Shown here piece after piece: positions 1 to 10,127 of a DNA stretch of 64,000 nucleotides. This DNA comes from Notolepis coatsorum (Eukaryota; Chordata; Actinopteri; Aulopiformes; Paralepididae): contig OZ020588.1 of NCBI GenBank assembly GCA_963971535.1, positions 128,501,583 through 128,565,582 of the forward strand, given 5' to 3'. The number at the start of each line of letters is the position of its first letter. Positions within the stretch are counted from its first letter, which is position 1. A program made the translations under genes and the position numbers. The notes beneath the pieces are model-generated. The model worked only from the letters and a program-made list of their open reading frames with translations, was not told the DNA's origin and ran no database searches.

Positions 1-848
1 CTCCCGGGTTACCCGGTTGAGGGTGCCCCTGCACGTTCATGACGTCTGCCAATCGTGTCAGCCTTCTCTGCCTCAACCCCTCTGGGTGGGTTTTTTTTAA
101 ATGGAGGCTTGGTCATGCAACAACGCCAGCATACGCCCCTTCCGCCGGGGCAGCTGTTTTTCAGCTGACTCCTGTGGCGCCTGTCTCGTCCGCAGTCTCC
201 AGGCTCGGGTTAACAGCCTGTTGCCTGGTTTTTTCCCTGGTGCGCTGCCTGCTTCCGTTGGTTAACCTTTTTTGTGTGCTTACGGCCATGCTGACTGCCT
301 GTTCTGCAGGGTCAGTGTGCCAGGTGGTGTACTATTGGGGGGACAGGGCCCGCTCGGCTGAGGGGCCTTTGTCCGAATACGCTGGCGATGTGGGGGGCGG
401 GGTCACTAAGTGCCCACCTGGTGGGGTCTTGATGCTGGCATCATGGACTTCTCCGGGCCCCCATTCCAGGGGGTCCAGTCCCTTTGGTGGGTCTGGGCCT
501 TCCTTCGCGCTCCGCTGCTACGGCCTTGCCACGGGGTTGGGTTTGCCCTTGACCCCGTGATTCTGGGGGCAGTAACGAGGTTGTTCCCTCCGTTCGTTCC
601 CGGGTGGCATGCGGGTTGTGCGTGTGTGTAGTCGTGGGGTCAGGCCACGGTCTGCTCACCCTGTGCGTTGAGTTGCTTGAGTGCCTCTTCGCACGGTCGG
701 GTCCGTCGCCCTCCCGGGAAACCTCCAATAGGGGGGGTGCCCTCCATTAGGGGGGGTCGGGGGGGCTCGGCCCTCCCTGTTCTGATGGTTGTGGGGGGCC
801 TTCAGCGGGGTGTATTTGTCGGCCGGTGGCTCCGCTCGGCCTCCCTAT
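1..848. other. GC-rich unassigned block
   Basis: This stretch is GC-rich, with runs of G and C and several overlapping open frames. The longest frame runs 39-560 on the plus strand (173 codons) and shows no domain I recognise. Frames stay open on both strands, as expected from base composition, so I do not call a gene. It could be the untranslated leader or edge of a transposable element whose other parts lie outside the window. There is no start context, splice pattern or tandem structure to decide. Confidence 0.3.
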
Positions 849-1186
849 GTGCATGAGTGATGCCGAGCGGATCCACTAATGATACAGAACGATAGGTTAT
901 GACTATAACCAAGTTCTGTTAATTAGTGGTGACGCTCGGCATCCGACGCCGCTGCAGCCCTTGATCTCACCTTGTGGTGAAAGCTTGGGAAGGAGGAGAG
1001 CAGGTGACCACACACCTGCTTATGTAGGTGAGCTGATAGGGGTGTGGTCAGACAAATATTGGGATTAAAGGTACATTGTGGTCTTTATTCAGTGCGTGTG
1101 CACGTGTGCGAGGACAGTGCATGAGTGATGCCGAGCGTCACCACTAATTAACAGAACTTGGTTATAGTCATAACCTATCGTTAATT
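849..1186. repeat. Hairpin-type interspersed repeat, two inverted copies
   Basis: A segment of about 56 bases at 890-944 recurs as its reverse complement at about 1128-1183. Its core GGTTATGACTATAACC is itself a perfect short hairpin. Each copy is preceded by the same plus-strand words, GTGCATGAGTGATGCCGAGC, at 849 and 1117. The outer arms of the first copy (about 859-881 and 919-943) also pair with each other. This looks like a foldback MITE-type repeat. Superfamily is not assignable because no target duplication is clear. Confidence 0.5.
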
Positions 1187-1271
1187 GTCGCCTACATGGT
1201 CCCAGGTCCCCATTACAAATTATTGAAAATCTTACGCATTGCCCCTTTAAGTGGTGTTGGGCGTCCTGTAA

Positions 1272-2062
1272 GCGTGAATACATTCCCCAAGGTGATTGTC
1301 CTTCCGCGTTCGGTTTGCGCGGCCTGATTGGCCACTGACGCTTCTCTCAGCGCCCAATAGCGTTGCGCCTAGCTTTCAGTTCCACAGCCCAAGTCCTTCC
1401 GTTCCACAGCCCATTTCCTCGTATTGTTTTCCTCTCTCTATATTAACGTAGCCCATTTCCTCGTATTGTTTTCATTTCTCTATATTAACGTAGCCCGTTT
1501 TCATCTCTCTATATTAACGTAGCCCATTTCCTCGTATTGTTTTCATCTCTCTATATTAACGTAGCCCATTTCCTCGTATTGTTTTCATCTCTCTATATTA
1601 ACGTAACGCGCTATTCATATCAATCGATATCACATCAATATAAATAACGTATTGTTTTCATCTCTCTATATTAATGTAACTAGCTATTCATATCAATCGA
1701 CATCACATCAATATGAATAACATATTGTTTTCATCTCTCTATATTAACGTAACTAGCTATTCATATCAATCGACATCACATCAATAGTTAGTATATTGAT
1801 GCACGGCGGTAGTAGTTAGTGCATTGATGTGCTAGTTAGTTAGTATATTGATGCACGGCGGTAGCGAGTTAGTTGATAGTTAGTAGTATATTGATGCAGG
1901 TAGGTAGCTGATGTGATGGACTTGTGGAACTGAGAGAAGTTCTGAAAGTTAGGAGCGAGCGTTAGGAGTAACGCGATTGGACGTTGAGAGAAGCGCCAGT
2001 GGCCAATCAGGCCGCGTAAACCGAACGCGGAAGGACAACCACCTTGGGGAAAGTATTCACGC
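1272..2062. mobile_element. Non-autonomous Mutator-like element with long TIRs
   Basis: The ends are inverted repeats starting GCGTGAATAC at 1272 and finishing GTATTCACGC at 2062. The inverted similarity extends about 120-130 bases inward, through the words CCTTCCGCGTTCGG and GGCCACTG. The element is flanked by a perfect 9-bp direct repeat GTCCTGTAA at 1263-1271 and 2063-2071. Nine-base duplications with long TIRs are typical of MULEs; Merlin-type elements are the main alternative. The 791-bp interior has no transposase and is largely tandem repeats, so the element is non-autonomous. It sits inside a coding-like fragment that resumes at 2072. Confidence 0.7.
1437..1785 (+). repeat. Tandem repeats inside the Mutator-like element
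   Basis: Words such as TATTAACGTAGCCCATTTCC and CGTATTGTTTTCATCTCTC recur every 40-50 bases from about 1437 to 1605. From about 1600 to 1780 a longer unit of roughly 70 bases takes over, which adds CTATTCATATCAATCGA and CACATCAATAT. The two arrays share the CGTATTGTTTTCATCTCTC block, so the long unit probably grew from the short one. The array fills most of the element between its TIRs. Confidence 0.75.
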
Positions 2063-2071
2063 GTCCTGTAA

Positions 2072-2300
2072 CCAGATGCCAAAAATGTGGGGGTGAAATG
2101 ATGCTGCTGCTCAGGACTGGCTTTTACAAAAGCATCCAAGTGTGAACACAATGCTGCCCAGACATGTGCTGATGTTACAATAAATCCATGTCGGTTAGAG
2201 TTGTTTGATGTGAAAAACACCAGTCTATCGTCTTTAACTCTTTCTCTGCCACGCAATAGCCTCATCCTTAGCCGCTGTAAACGGTGGGAGTCGCTCACCT
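2072..2300 (-). other. Unidentified coding-like fragment
   Basis: The minus strand is open through this stretch and reads like protein, with phrases such as RERVKDDRLVFFTSNNSN, GFIVTSAHVWAALCSHLD and PEQQHHFTPTFLASGY. I do not recognise the family. The open frame continues into the Mutator-like element at 2062, which inserted within or beside it. On the other side it abuts a copy of the TTAA repeat family seen again at 40285-41733. One possibility is that it is a remnant of an autonomous relative of that family; an exon of a host gene is the other. No splice evidence is available. Confidence 0.3.
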
Positions 2301-2302
2301 TG

Positions 2303-2400
2303 TTTGCAGGGCTATTATAGCTATATATGAAATACTATGGCCCATTTGACATCGAGTATCTATCGTTCAAGATGTGAAAAAGGAATATCTTTTCCATCCA
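2303..2400 (+). mobile_element. TTAA-family element, end fragment
   Basis: TGTTTGCAGGGCTATTATAG followed by ACTATGGCCCATTTGACATC matches the reverse complement of about 41039-41145 within the TTAA element at 40285-41733. This is a partial copy. No terminal TTAA can be assigned here. Confidence 0.45.
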
Positions 2401-2856
2401 TATGTAGAAGGGTGGATTATCCCTGCTTGTGGGAGTAGTAGTACACAGACACTGGGTAGTAGGATACTATAGTATTGGACCTATAAGTACCCCCGTCTTT
2501 GGCCCGGAACGTCGTTCTGGAGGGCTTGCAGCTGGAGTAGATAATTTTTTTTACTAACCTGGGGACTGGTACTCTGATCTCCCTCTCTTTCCAAGGCGGT
2601 CAGCAGTAGCTCCCCACACACCCTCACTTCCCCCAGTACCTCCGACAGCCCTCCCACACCCAGTGACTGTCAGTTCAATAGTATTATTGGGCTTCCCTTT
2701 AAGCAGTACCCTTTCTTGACCACCTGTATAGACCCTTCAAATGCTATTCTGTAAATGGGGTGTAAGGGTTAAATAATTATGCAGTCACAATATTTACCCA
2801 GAGGTTAGAATAGCAAATGGAACTTGAAGAAACAGACACACACAATGATCCCGATT
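2401..2856. other. No recognisable feature
   Basis: About 450 bases with no convincing coding frame, tandem repeat or TIR. The stretch CCCTTTAAGCAGTACCC to GGGTTAAATAATTATG looks like ordinary noncoding or decayed transposon DNA. Confidence 0.4.
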
Positions 2857-3037
2857 ATGTCTACTTTATATAGAAGCCTGGGCATGTTATCCATTACACT
2901 GTTATTCCTTAATACATGGCACCGGGTGCTCTTGTTATTATAATGTAGGGGAAACTCTTCCCACCATAGGCACCGAGTGCTCAATACATTAAAACACCCC
3001 GCTTGTACTAGGGGAACCCAGGCATAAAATGTAGACA
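2857..3037. mobile_element. Small MITE-like inverted-repeat element
   Basis: The left end reads TGTCTACTTTATATAGAAGC and then CTGGG. The right end is the reverse complement of TGTCTACATTTTATGCCTGG. Inside, two direct words, GGCACCGGGTGCTC and GGCACCGAGTGCTC, are palindromic around GCACC. The total length of about 180 bp and the lack of coding fit a MITE. No target duplication is certain. Confidence 0.4.
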
Positions 3038-3189
3038 CATTGGGAATTCAAGAACCAAATAATCAAATAAACAAATAACAAAATAAAACCAAGTAAATGT
3101 GGGCCCACGTTACCAAAAGAAAACCCAACCTAAGCCGGCTTAAATTGTTCGGGGTACCCCTTAGACACTGGTTGTTAGCGTTCACATCA

Positions 3190-4131
3190 ATGGACGTTGC
3201 TGTTGATACATGTGGTACTGTTAGTACTTAGCCAAGATGGCGGACCCACTCTTGTCACCGCTCGTCCGGGTGACAAGATGGCGTCGGCGATCCCGCGAGC
3301 ACAGCGAGTAGGCTGGGCGGACAGCAGGCAGTGGTTAGCTGGAGGAGCGTGCTGTATGGCGTCCTCTGCTGGTGAGAAGAGGCGTCCTCTGTACCGTCTG
3401 GGAAACGTCCACCGCTGCTGTTGCTGGCTTGCTTCTGTCGCGCGAGCTAATACTGTGACTACCCTAAACACAGCTAAGCTTTGGGTCTCGACGCACCCTC
3501 CTGCTATATCAGCAGCATACTACTATACCGCACACAGTAACTACTATAACCCGATAACGTTAGACGTTAATCTCGTTAACTCTAGACGTTAGTCCTTTGG
3601 TTCGGTTTCTCTTACTCACACACTATCGCTGATACTTCTAGGATAACCCGTCACTAGCAAGTATTTCTCATCACCCGCCGCTTGCTCCGACGGGGCTCTC
3701 CTTCATTAACTTCTTCAACGGGGCTATTCCAAAGCACACGCCCGCTGTGGCTGCGACTGTTCACGGCCAAGTCCAACGCCGAAGAGAGCTTCCTGCTCCC
3801 TTTGCCTCCAGGTAACTCCCTCTTCCTCATTGCTTGCTTCTCTCCACTGCTCCACCTGCCACCACTGCCACTCCGCCCCCTGCTGGCAACCTCCACTGGT
3901 CCCACTCAAGGACCGCTCCAGAAAGGGAAAAAGGGCTCAATGTTATTGTTAGTAGTCCATACTGCAGCCGGAGAAGAGTAGCACCTCACCTCGTCGTTAG
4001 ACTGGGCGAGCTATCCAAAGGAACACTGTTAGGCTATCCAAAGGAACACTGTAAATCACACGTTATACACACACAGGAAAGTAACAGTTAGTTAGCACTA
4101 CTGAATACTTTGTAGAATATTCAGGCTGCTA
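3190..4131 (-). mobile_element. LTR-like fossil, possible solo Gypsy LTR
   Basis: Read on the minus strand from 4131, the sequence starts TGTGTAGCAGCCTGAATATT and later contains TTACTTTCCTGTGTG and CAGCAGGGGGCGGAG. The LTR at 45554-46172 has the same order: TGTAGCCACCTGAATATG, TTTACATTTCCTGTG and CGGCAGGGGGCGG. That suggests a diverged relative of the same LTR family. A 23-bp word beginning GCTATCCAAAGGAACACTGT is tandemly duplicated at 4011-4056. Two YY1-like words (AAGATGGCGG at 3234, AAGATGGCG at 3275) and a TGTCACC...GGTGACA hairpin lie near the far end. The boundary near 3190 is a guess. A host CpG promoter is the alternative. Confidence 0.3.
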
Positions 4132-4740
4132 CACATACATTGTCATTTTATACCGTGGTGAATATAAGTATAGTTTTAGAGTGGTCTAGGGTAATTCCTG
4201 GAAGGCTAGTAATAGGCTGTGACACATATTATACTTAATCCATTGCCATTCCGTCCCTATACACGCTAAAATAAAAAATTTAAATGCATATGATCGGTAT
4301 ATTATGTTCCATCATGCATGCATGATAGGGGGGGGTTGTTTATGATTAATTGATTGTCAATAACGGCATTCGTTAGTACAACAGCATAATCCAGCATTGA
4401 ACATGAACGGGGGGGGGGGCCCTCGTCGATGCAACTGTGGTAACCGCTTGTCTTGCCTGAGTGTTTAGAACCCGCCCCCACGCCACAGCTCGGCCCAGAC
4501 GCCAAGCCACATCGTTTCAAATGGAGTGCAATAGCGACCGCAGGGTGTTAGGCGGCGGTATTGGATGTTTGCGATCTCAGACACATTCAGGACAGCCTGC
4601 ACAAGGTGCCTCGTGGATTATGAATGGCAATAGCGAATAAAAGAAATAACGACCCAGAAACGAGAATCTATGTTTTTCGGCACTGAACCGCTGGGCCACA
4701 GAAACGAGAATTCTTGTGAACGCCAATTAATGATTTAAGG
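4132..4740 (+). mobile_element. TTAA-family DNA transposon copy
   Basis: Shared landmarks with the other copies, in order, are GTGGTGAATAT, TAGTTTTAGAGTGGTC, TAATTCCTGGAAG, ATTATGTTCCATCATG followed by a G-run, GAGTGTTTAGAACC, GAATGGCAATAGCGAATAAA and a terminal hairpin with CGGCACTGAACCGCTGG. The same series occurs at 13692-14125, 40285-41733 (inverted) and 46995-47345. TTAA flanks and TIRs beginning CTCATTCAGC or CCCTTTGGG place the family among TTAA-targeting, piggyBac-like or Kolobok-like elements. No transposase is seen. Confidence 0.5.
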
Positions 4741-4952
4741 GTATGGGAGAGAGGGTATGGGAATATGTCATGTTCTACAGTAGGACTTACTACCTATAAT
4801 ACCTAATAAAACCACTCATTAGAATAATAGAAGCCTACTTTGCTGGAATGATTAATTTAGCACGTATACAGTACATGTGTGTCTGTGTTTGTGTTTGTGT
4901 GTGCTTGTGCACTGAGGCTGCCTCACTAAGCTGTTTCATTTATTTAGTTCTA
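4741..4952 (+). mobile_element. Fragment of the 6481-10769 transposon family
   Basis: TATGTCATGTTCTACAGTAG and GAATAATAGAAGCCTACTTT, followed by a GT-rich stretch and CTGAGGCTGCCTCACTAAGC, match the subterminal region of the element at 6481-10769 (about 10000-10045 and 10470-10590). This is a partial copy without TIRs. Confidence 0.5.
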
Positions 4953-5033
4953 GCAATAGGAATCAAACCAGCAATAAATAATACCATAGAGAAGAAGACA
5001 GTATATGGCATATTAATACAGTATATTCCACTA

Positions 5034-6387
5034 GCTGTCTTGCGTTGCTGGTAGGGTTAGCTCACCTAGTGCAGCTTTCATATGCATTTATATGCATCAC
5101 CCCTGCTATTACCCACCTAATCAATCTCTCCATAGAGCATGGGAAGGTACCATCAGATCTAAAGAGTGCTAGAGTAATTCCACTCTATAAGAAAGGTAAT
5201 AAGTCAGACAAGGGTAACTATAGACCAATTAGCATTTTAAGTGTAGGCCTACTATCAAAAGTCATGGAAAAAATCATTCATGAACAGATCAATACATATT
5301 TAATGAGAAACAGTATCCTATTTGAGCATCAGTCAGGCTTTAGACAATTTCATTCCACTGAGACTTGTCTGGTGTATTTGACTCTGATTCAAAACACCTA
5401 TCAAGGAACATCATGCAAAGTTCTACATGCAGGCCAATTGTCAGAGAGTTTTGAAGTCAAGACCGGTGTGCGTCAGGGATGCCTCCTATCACCCTTTCTC
5501 TTCCTCCTAGTCATAGACTGGATTATGAAGACCACCACAAAAGGAAAAAAAAAACGGCATACAGTGGAGCCTATGGACACAACTGGATGACCTCGACTTT
5601 GCTGATGACCTGGCTCTTCTGTCACACAACTAAAACCCGATGCAGGACAAGACAGCCAAGCTGGCAACTACATCCCTTGAGACTGGGTTGAGAATAAACA
5701 GGAAGAAAACCAACCTAATGATGATCAACACCTCTACTAACAACACAGTCACAGTAGGTGATGAATCCATACAGGAAGTCAACTCCTTCACTTACCTAGG
5801 CAGCATCTTGGATAAGAAGGGCGGCACAGACGGCGACGTCGCAGCCAGAGTAGGCAAAGCCAGAGCAGCTTTAATCATTCTGAAGAACATCTGGTCCTCC
5901 AGGGACATCGCCATGACAACCAAAGTGCGGCTCTTCAATTCGAATGTAAAATCCGTCCTTCTCTACGGTTCAGAGACTTGGAGAATGACAAAAAGAACAT
6001 TGTAGAAGATACAGACCTTTATAAACAGCTGTCTGAAACGCATCTTTGGGATCCGGTGGCCAAACAAAATCAAGAGTGAGGAACTATGGTTGAAAGGAAG
6101 ACAAGAACCAGTGGAGAAGCAGATCCTGACACGAAAGTGGGGATGGATAGGCCACACTTTGAGGAAACCGGCAACCAGTACTACACGACAGGCCCTGACT
6201 TGGAATCCCCAGGGGAAGCGGAAGAGAGGGCGGCCTAAGAACACCTGGAGGCGGGACACTGAGGCGGAGCTCAAGAGACAAGGAACTAGGTGGGGGGAGG
6301 CAGAAAGGACAGCCCAAAGCCGTGTTCGATGGAGAAAAGTCGTAGATGGCCTATGCTCCATTGGGAGCGATGGGCCTAAGTAAGTAA
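5034..6387 (+). mobile_element. Chimeric LINE insertion with 10-bp target duplication
   Basis: The insertion is flanked by TATTCCACTA at 5024-5033 and 6388-6397, and the uninterrupted site is present in the inverted arm near 14768. The first part, to about 5395, encodes reverse-transcriptase text of CR1/Rex1 type (KVPSDLKSARVIPLYKKG, GNYRPISILS, HQSGFRQFHSTE). From about 5396 the text changes to another LINE type (SFEVKTGVRQGCLLSPFLF, NSFTYLGSILDKKGGTDGDV, VKSVLLYGSETWR, WGWIGHTLRKP, NPQGKRKRGRPKNTWRRD) and ends in VVDGLCS with a TAAG-rich tail. The second part spans three frames and has an in-frame stop after KRTL at about 6003, so it is inactive. Clade of the second part is probably RTE- or I-like; I cannot settle it. 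Confidence 0.75.
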
Positions 6388-7496
6388 TATTCCACTATAC
6401 AGTAGCTATATCCGCGGCGATCGGTTTAGTTCTTATTTATTTAGTTTGCAGTGTATGTGTGTAATGCTCACGATGCCTCATAGCCCTTTTACACCGGCCA
6501 GGCTCCGTGCTGGAGCCAGTTCCCGAACGTAATCTCGCACCGGCCAGTGCGTTCACACCAGGATTAATTGGTTCAGAACATGACAAATCGGTGCTCAGCT
6601 GGCACCGGAAAATAGTTGTTTTTTCCTCGCGAACCGTGACATCATCAGTGGGCGTGTCATATTCTAGGCTGTGAAGACGAGTAAATGGGGGAAAGTAGCA
6701 AGTCGGCATTGCACTAAACCGATCCATTCAACAAGAAGCGATTTGCGACTGATCTCAAAACGAAATTAGATTTAAATGTATTGTTATGATACAGCACAAG
6801 TACAATACACCATCCAACCATAGTGGATAAAGAAATGCTCCAGAAATGTGTGGAGAAAGGCTTAGCGAGCCTCAACGCGTGAGCGCACACACAAAAGCAC
6901 ACACGCACACACATGCACTGTTTGAAATGAATCATTCCAGCAAAGTAGGCTTCTATTATTCGAAATACTGTTAGCGGAGCTAACAATATACTCGTTATCA
7001 CCATACATAACGCTTATATTGAAACACGTTGACATTAGAGCTGTTCTTTCAACCTAAAAGTGCACTTTCTTCAACCTCAAACCTAAATTCCTTAGCAACC
7101 CGTGTTACCAAGTAAACAAATCAGCGCGCACAGTCAAGACACACAGATATGAAACAAGTCATACGGAACAAATAACGTATAACGTAGGCTGAAATTAGAG
7201 CAATATGACTCACAAACTCACAACAGTAGTACACAACTACACATACAGACGCACAAAATGTATTCTGCATTGATTAAGTGATAATCAAAACCCAGCTTAA
7301 GCCGTTAAACCAATGTAGTGAATCGCAAAGCCAATACGCGCACACACAGAAACTGGAATGCTTTACCAAACATACACTACCAGCATTCATATCTCATACG
7401 TTCATCTTCGAATCGCGTGCACAGAGGGGATTGTCGAGAAAGAGATGGCTGTTTGAGGAAGCTCCCATTTATTAACATTTTTGTTTAAACAGTAAC

Positions 7497-9630
7497 GGTA
7501 GCTAGGTACCAACGCTAGCTCACAGAACGATAGCCAGTTAGCCAGCACCAGCTAGGTACCAACGCTAGCTCACAGAACGATAGCCAGTTAGTCACCACCA
7601 GCCAGGTACCAATGCTAGCTCACAGAACGATAGCCAGTTAGCCAGCACCAGCCAGGTACCAACGCTAGCTCACAGAACGATAGCCAGTTAGCCAGCACCA
7701 GCTAGGTATCAACGCTAGCTCACAGAACGATAGCCAGTTAGCCAGCACCAGCTAGGTACCAACGCTAGCTCACAGAACGATAGCCAGTTAGCCAGCACCA
7801 GCTAGGTACCAACGCTAGCTCACAGAACAATAGCCAGTTAGCCAGCACCAGCTAGGTACCAACACTAGCTCACAGAACGATAGCCAGTTAGCCAGCACCA
7901 GCCAGGTACCAATGCTAGCTCACAGAACGATAGCCAGTTAGCCAGCACCAGCTAGGTACCAACGATAGCTCACAGAACGATAGCCAGTTAGCCAGCACCA
8001 GCCAGGTACCAACGCTAGCTCACAGAACAATAGCCAGTTAGCCAGAACCAGCTAGGTACCAACGCTAGCTCACAGAACGATAGCCAGTTAGCCAGCACCA
8101 GCTAGGTACCAACGCTAGCTCACAGAACGATAGCCAGTTAGTCACCACCAGCCAGGTACCAACGCTAGCTCACAGAACGATAGCCAGTTAGCCAGCACCA
8201 GCCAGGTACCAACGCTAGCTCACAGAACGATAGCCAGTTAGCCAGCACCAGCTAGGTATCAACGCTAGCTCACAGAACGATAGCCAGTTAGCCAGCACCA
8301 GCTAGGTACCAACGCTAGCTCACAGAACGATAGCCAGTTAGCCAGCACCAGCTAGGTACCAACGCTAGCTCACAGAACAATAGCCAGTTAGCCAGCACCA
8401 GCTAGGTACCAACACTAGCTCACAGAACGATAGCCAGTTAGCCAGCACCAGCCAGGTACCAATGCTAGCTCACAGAACGATAGCCAGTTAGCCAGCACCA
8501 GCTAGGTACCAACGATAGCTCACAGAACGATAGCCAGTTAGCCAGCACCAGCCAGGTACCAACGCTAGCTCACAGAACAATAGCCAGTTAGCCAGCACCA
8601 GCTAGGTACCAACGCTAGCTCACAGAACGATAGCCAGTTAGCCAGCACCAGCCAGGTACCAACGCTAGCTCACAGAACGATAGCCAGTTAGCCAGTGCTA
8701 GCCAGGTACCAACGCTAGCTCACAGAACGATAGCCAGTTAGCCAGCACCAGCTAGGTATCAACGCTAGCTCACAGAACGATAGCCAGTTAGCCAGAACCA
8801 GCTAGGTACCAACGCTAGCTCACAGAACGATAGCCAGTTAGCCAGCACCAGCTAGGTACCAACGCTAGCTCACAGAACGATAGCCAGTTAGTCACCACCA
8901 GCCAGGTACCAACGCTAGCTCACAGAACGATAGCCAGTTAGCCAGCACCAGCCAGGTACCAACGCTAGCTCACAGAACGATAGCCAGTTAGCCAGCACCA
9001 GCTAGGTATCAACGCTAGCTCACAGAACGATAGCCAGTTAGCCAGCACCAGCTAGGTACCAACGCTAGCTCACAGAACGATAGCCAGTTAGCCAGCACCA
9101 GCTAGGTACCAACGCTAGCTCACAGAACAATAGCCAGTTAGCCAGCACCAGCTAGGTACCAACACTAGCTCACAGAACGATAGCCAGTTAGCCAGCACCA
9201 GCCAGGTACCAATGCTAGCTCACAGAACGATAGCCAGTTAGCCAGCACCAGCTAGGTACCAACGATAGCTCACAGAACGATAGCCAGTTAGCCAGCACCA
9301 GCCAGGTACCAACGCTAGCTCACAGAACAATAGCCAGTTAGCCAGCACCAGCTAGGTACCAACGCTAGCTCACAGAACGATAGCCAGTTAGCCAGCACCA
9401 GCCAGGTACCAACGCTAGCTCACAGAACGATAGCCAGTTAGCCAGCGCTAGCCAGGTACCAACGCTAGCTCACAGAACAATAGCCAGTTAGCCAGCACCA
9501 GCCAGGTACCAACGCTAGATCACAGAACGATAGCCAGTTAGCCAGCACCAGCTAGCTACCAACGTTAGCTCACAGAACGATAGCCAGTTAGCCAGCCAGG
9601 TACCAACGATAGCTCACAGAACGATAGCCA
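7497..9630 (+). repeat. 50-bp satellite array with higher-order structure
   Basis: About 42 tandem units of exactly 50 bases start GCTAGGTACC or GCCAGGTACC and contain AACGCTAGCTCACAGAACG. Variant units mark a higher-order pattern. The GTCACCACCA variant begins at 7551, 8101 and 8851. The AACACTAGCT variant begins at 7851, 8401 and 9151. The AACGATAGCT variant begins at 7951, 8501 and 9251. Blocks of 11 units (550 bp) and 15 units (750 bp) have therefore been duplicated as wholes. There are no unique spacers between units. The left flank TGTTTAAACAGTAACGGTAG recurs at about 21553 inside a hAT. Confidence 0.9.
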
Positions 9631-9689
9631 CGTAACCCTCTGCTGGCGCGTGCTGTGCACTACAATCAACTATGTGTTAGTGTAATAGC

Positions 9690-9779
9690 AGTCTGTGACG
9701 TCACGGTATTGAGAATCATACCGGCGGGATTTCGAAATATCCCGGTATACCGTAATACCGTCATACCGCCCAAGCCTAC
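9690..9779 (-). mobile_element. MITE fragment, GGTATGACGGTAT type
   Basis: On the minus strand this reads TAGGCTTGGGCGGTATGACG and then ACGGTATACCGGGATATTTC. A related end occurs at 10050-10127 with TAGGCTTGGGCGATATAAT. Both abut CCATCCAA-type sequence belonging to the host element. Such GGGCGGTAT ends are common in fish MITEs; the family is not named here. Confidence 0.45.
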
Positions 9780-9842
9780 CATCCAACCAGAGTGGATAAA
9801 TGAATTCATGTAAAAAAAAAAAAAAACTTTGGAACCAAGATA

Positions 9843-9912
9843 ATTGAACCTGTGACCATAGGATCCACAGCCAGCGGATTTACCAGTTGAGCTAATCAGT
9901 CAGATGTTAACT
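9843..9912 (-). repeat. tRNA-derived relic
   Basis: Read on the minus strand, TTAGCTCAACTGG resembles a pol III A box and, about 35 bases on, GGTTCAATTAT resembles a decayed B box, with CTGGCTGTGGATCC in the anticodon-arm position. The final B-box C is missing and the acceptor stem does not pair well. It is probably the head of a decayed SINE rather than a working tRNA. Confidence 0.4.
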
Positions 9913-10049
9913 TTGAGTGACTAATCCATCATTTACACTTGTGCCAATTGCGCTTGTCCCTAATTTTTTGCATTGGCATTAATAAATCAGATGTCATGCT
10001 AATATGTCATGTTCTACAGTAGGACTTACTACTATGATACCCATCATAG

Positions 10050-10127
10050 TGGTGAAAATGAAAGTCATACCGTCATATTATGTCTGCAAGGTATGACGGT
10101 ATGAAAAAAATTATATCGCCCAAGCCT
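10050..10127 (-). mobile_element. Second MITE fragment of GGTATGACGG type
   Basis: AAAGTCATACCGTCATA and AAGGTATGACGGTATG form a short inverted pair, followed by TATATCGCCCAAGCCTA, the same end as at 9779. The surrounding sequences 10128-10200 and 10262-10335 are inverted copies of each other (TTGTACTTGTGCTGTATAAT and its reverse), part of the structure of the larger element. Confidence 0.4.

Noticed and set aside
39-560. 173-codon open frame in the GC-rich block
   Set aside because: Overlapping frames on both strands stay open because of base composition, and no domain or codon pattern supports a gene.
7497-9630. CRISPR-like regular repeats
   Set aside because: Units are contiguous 50-mers without unique spacers, so this is a eukaryotic satellite.
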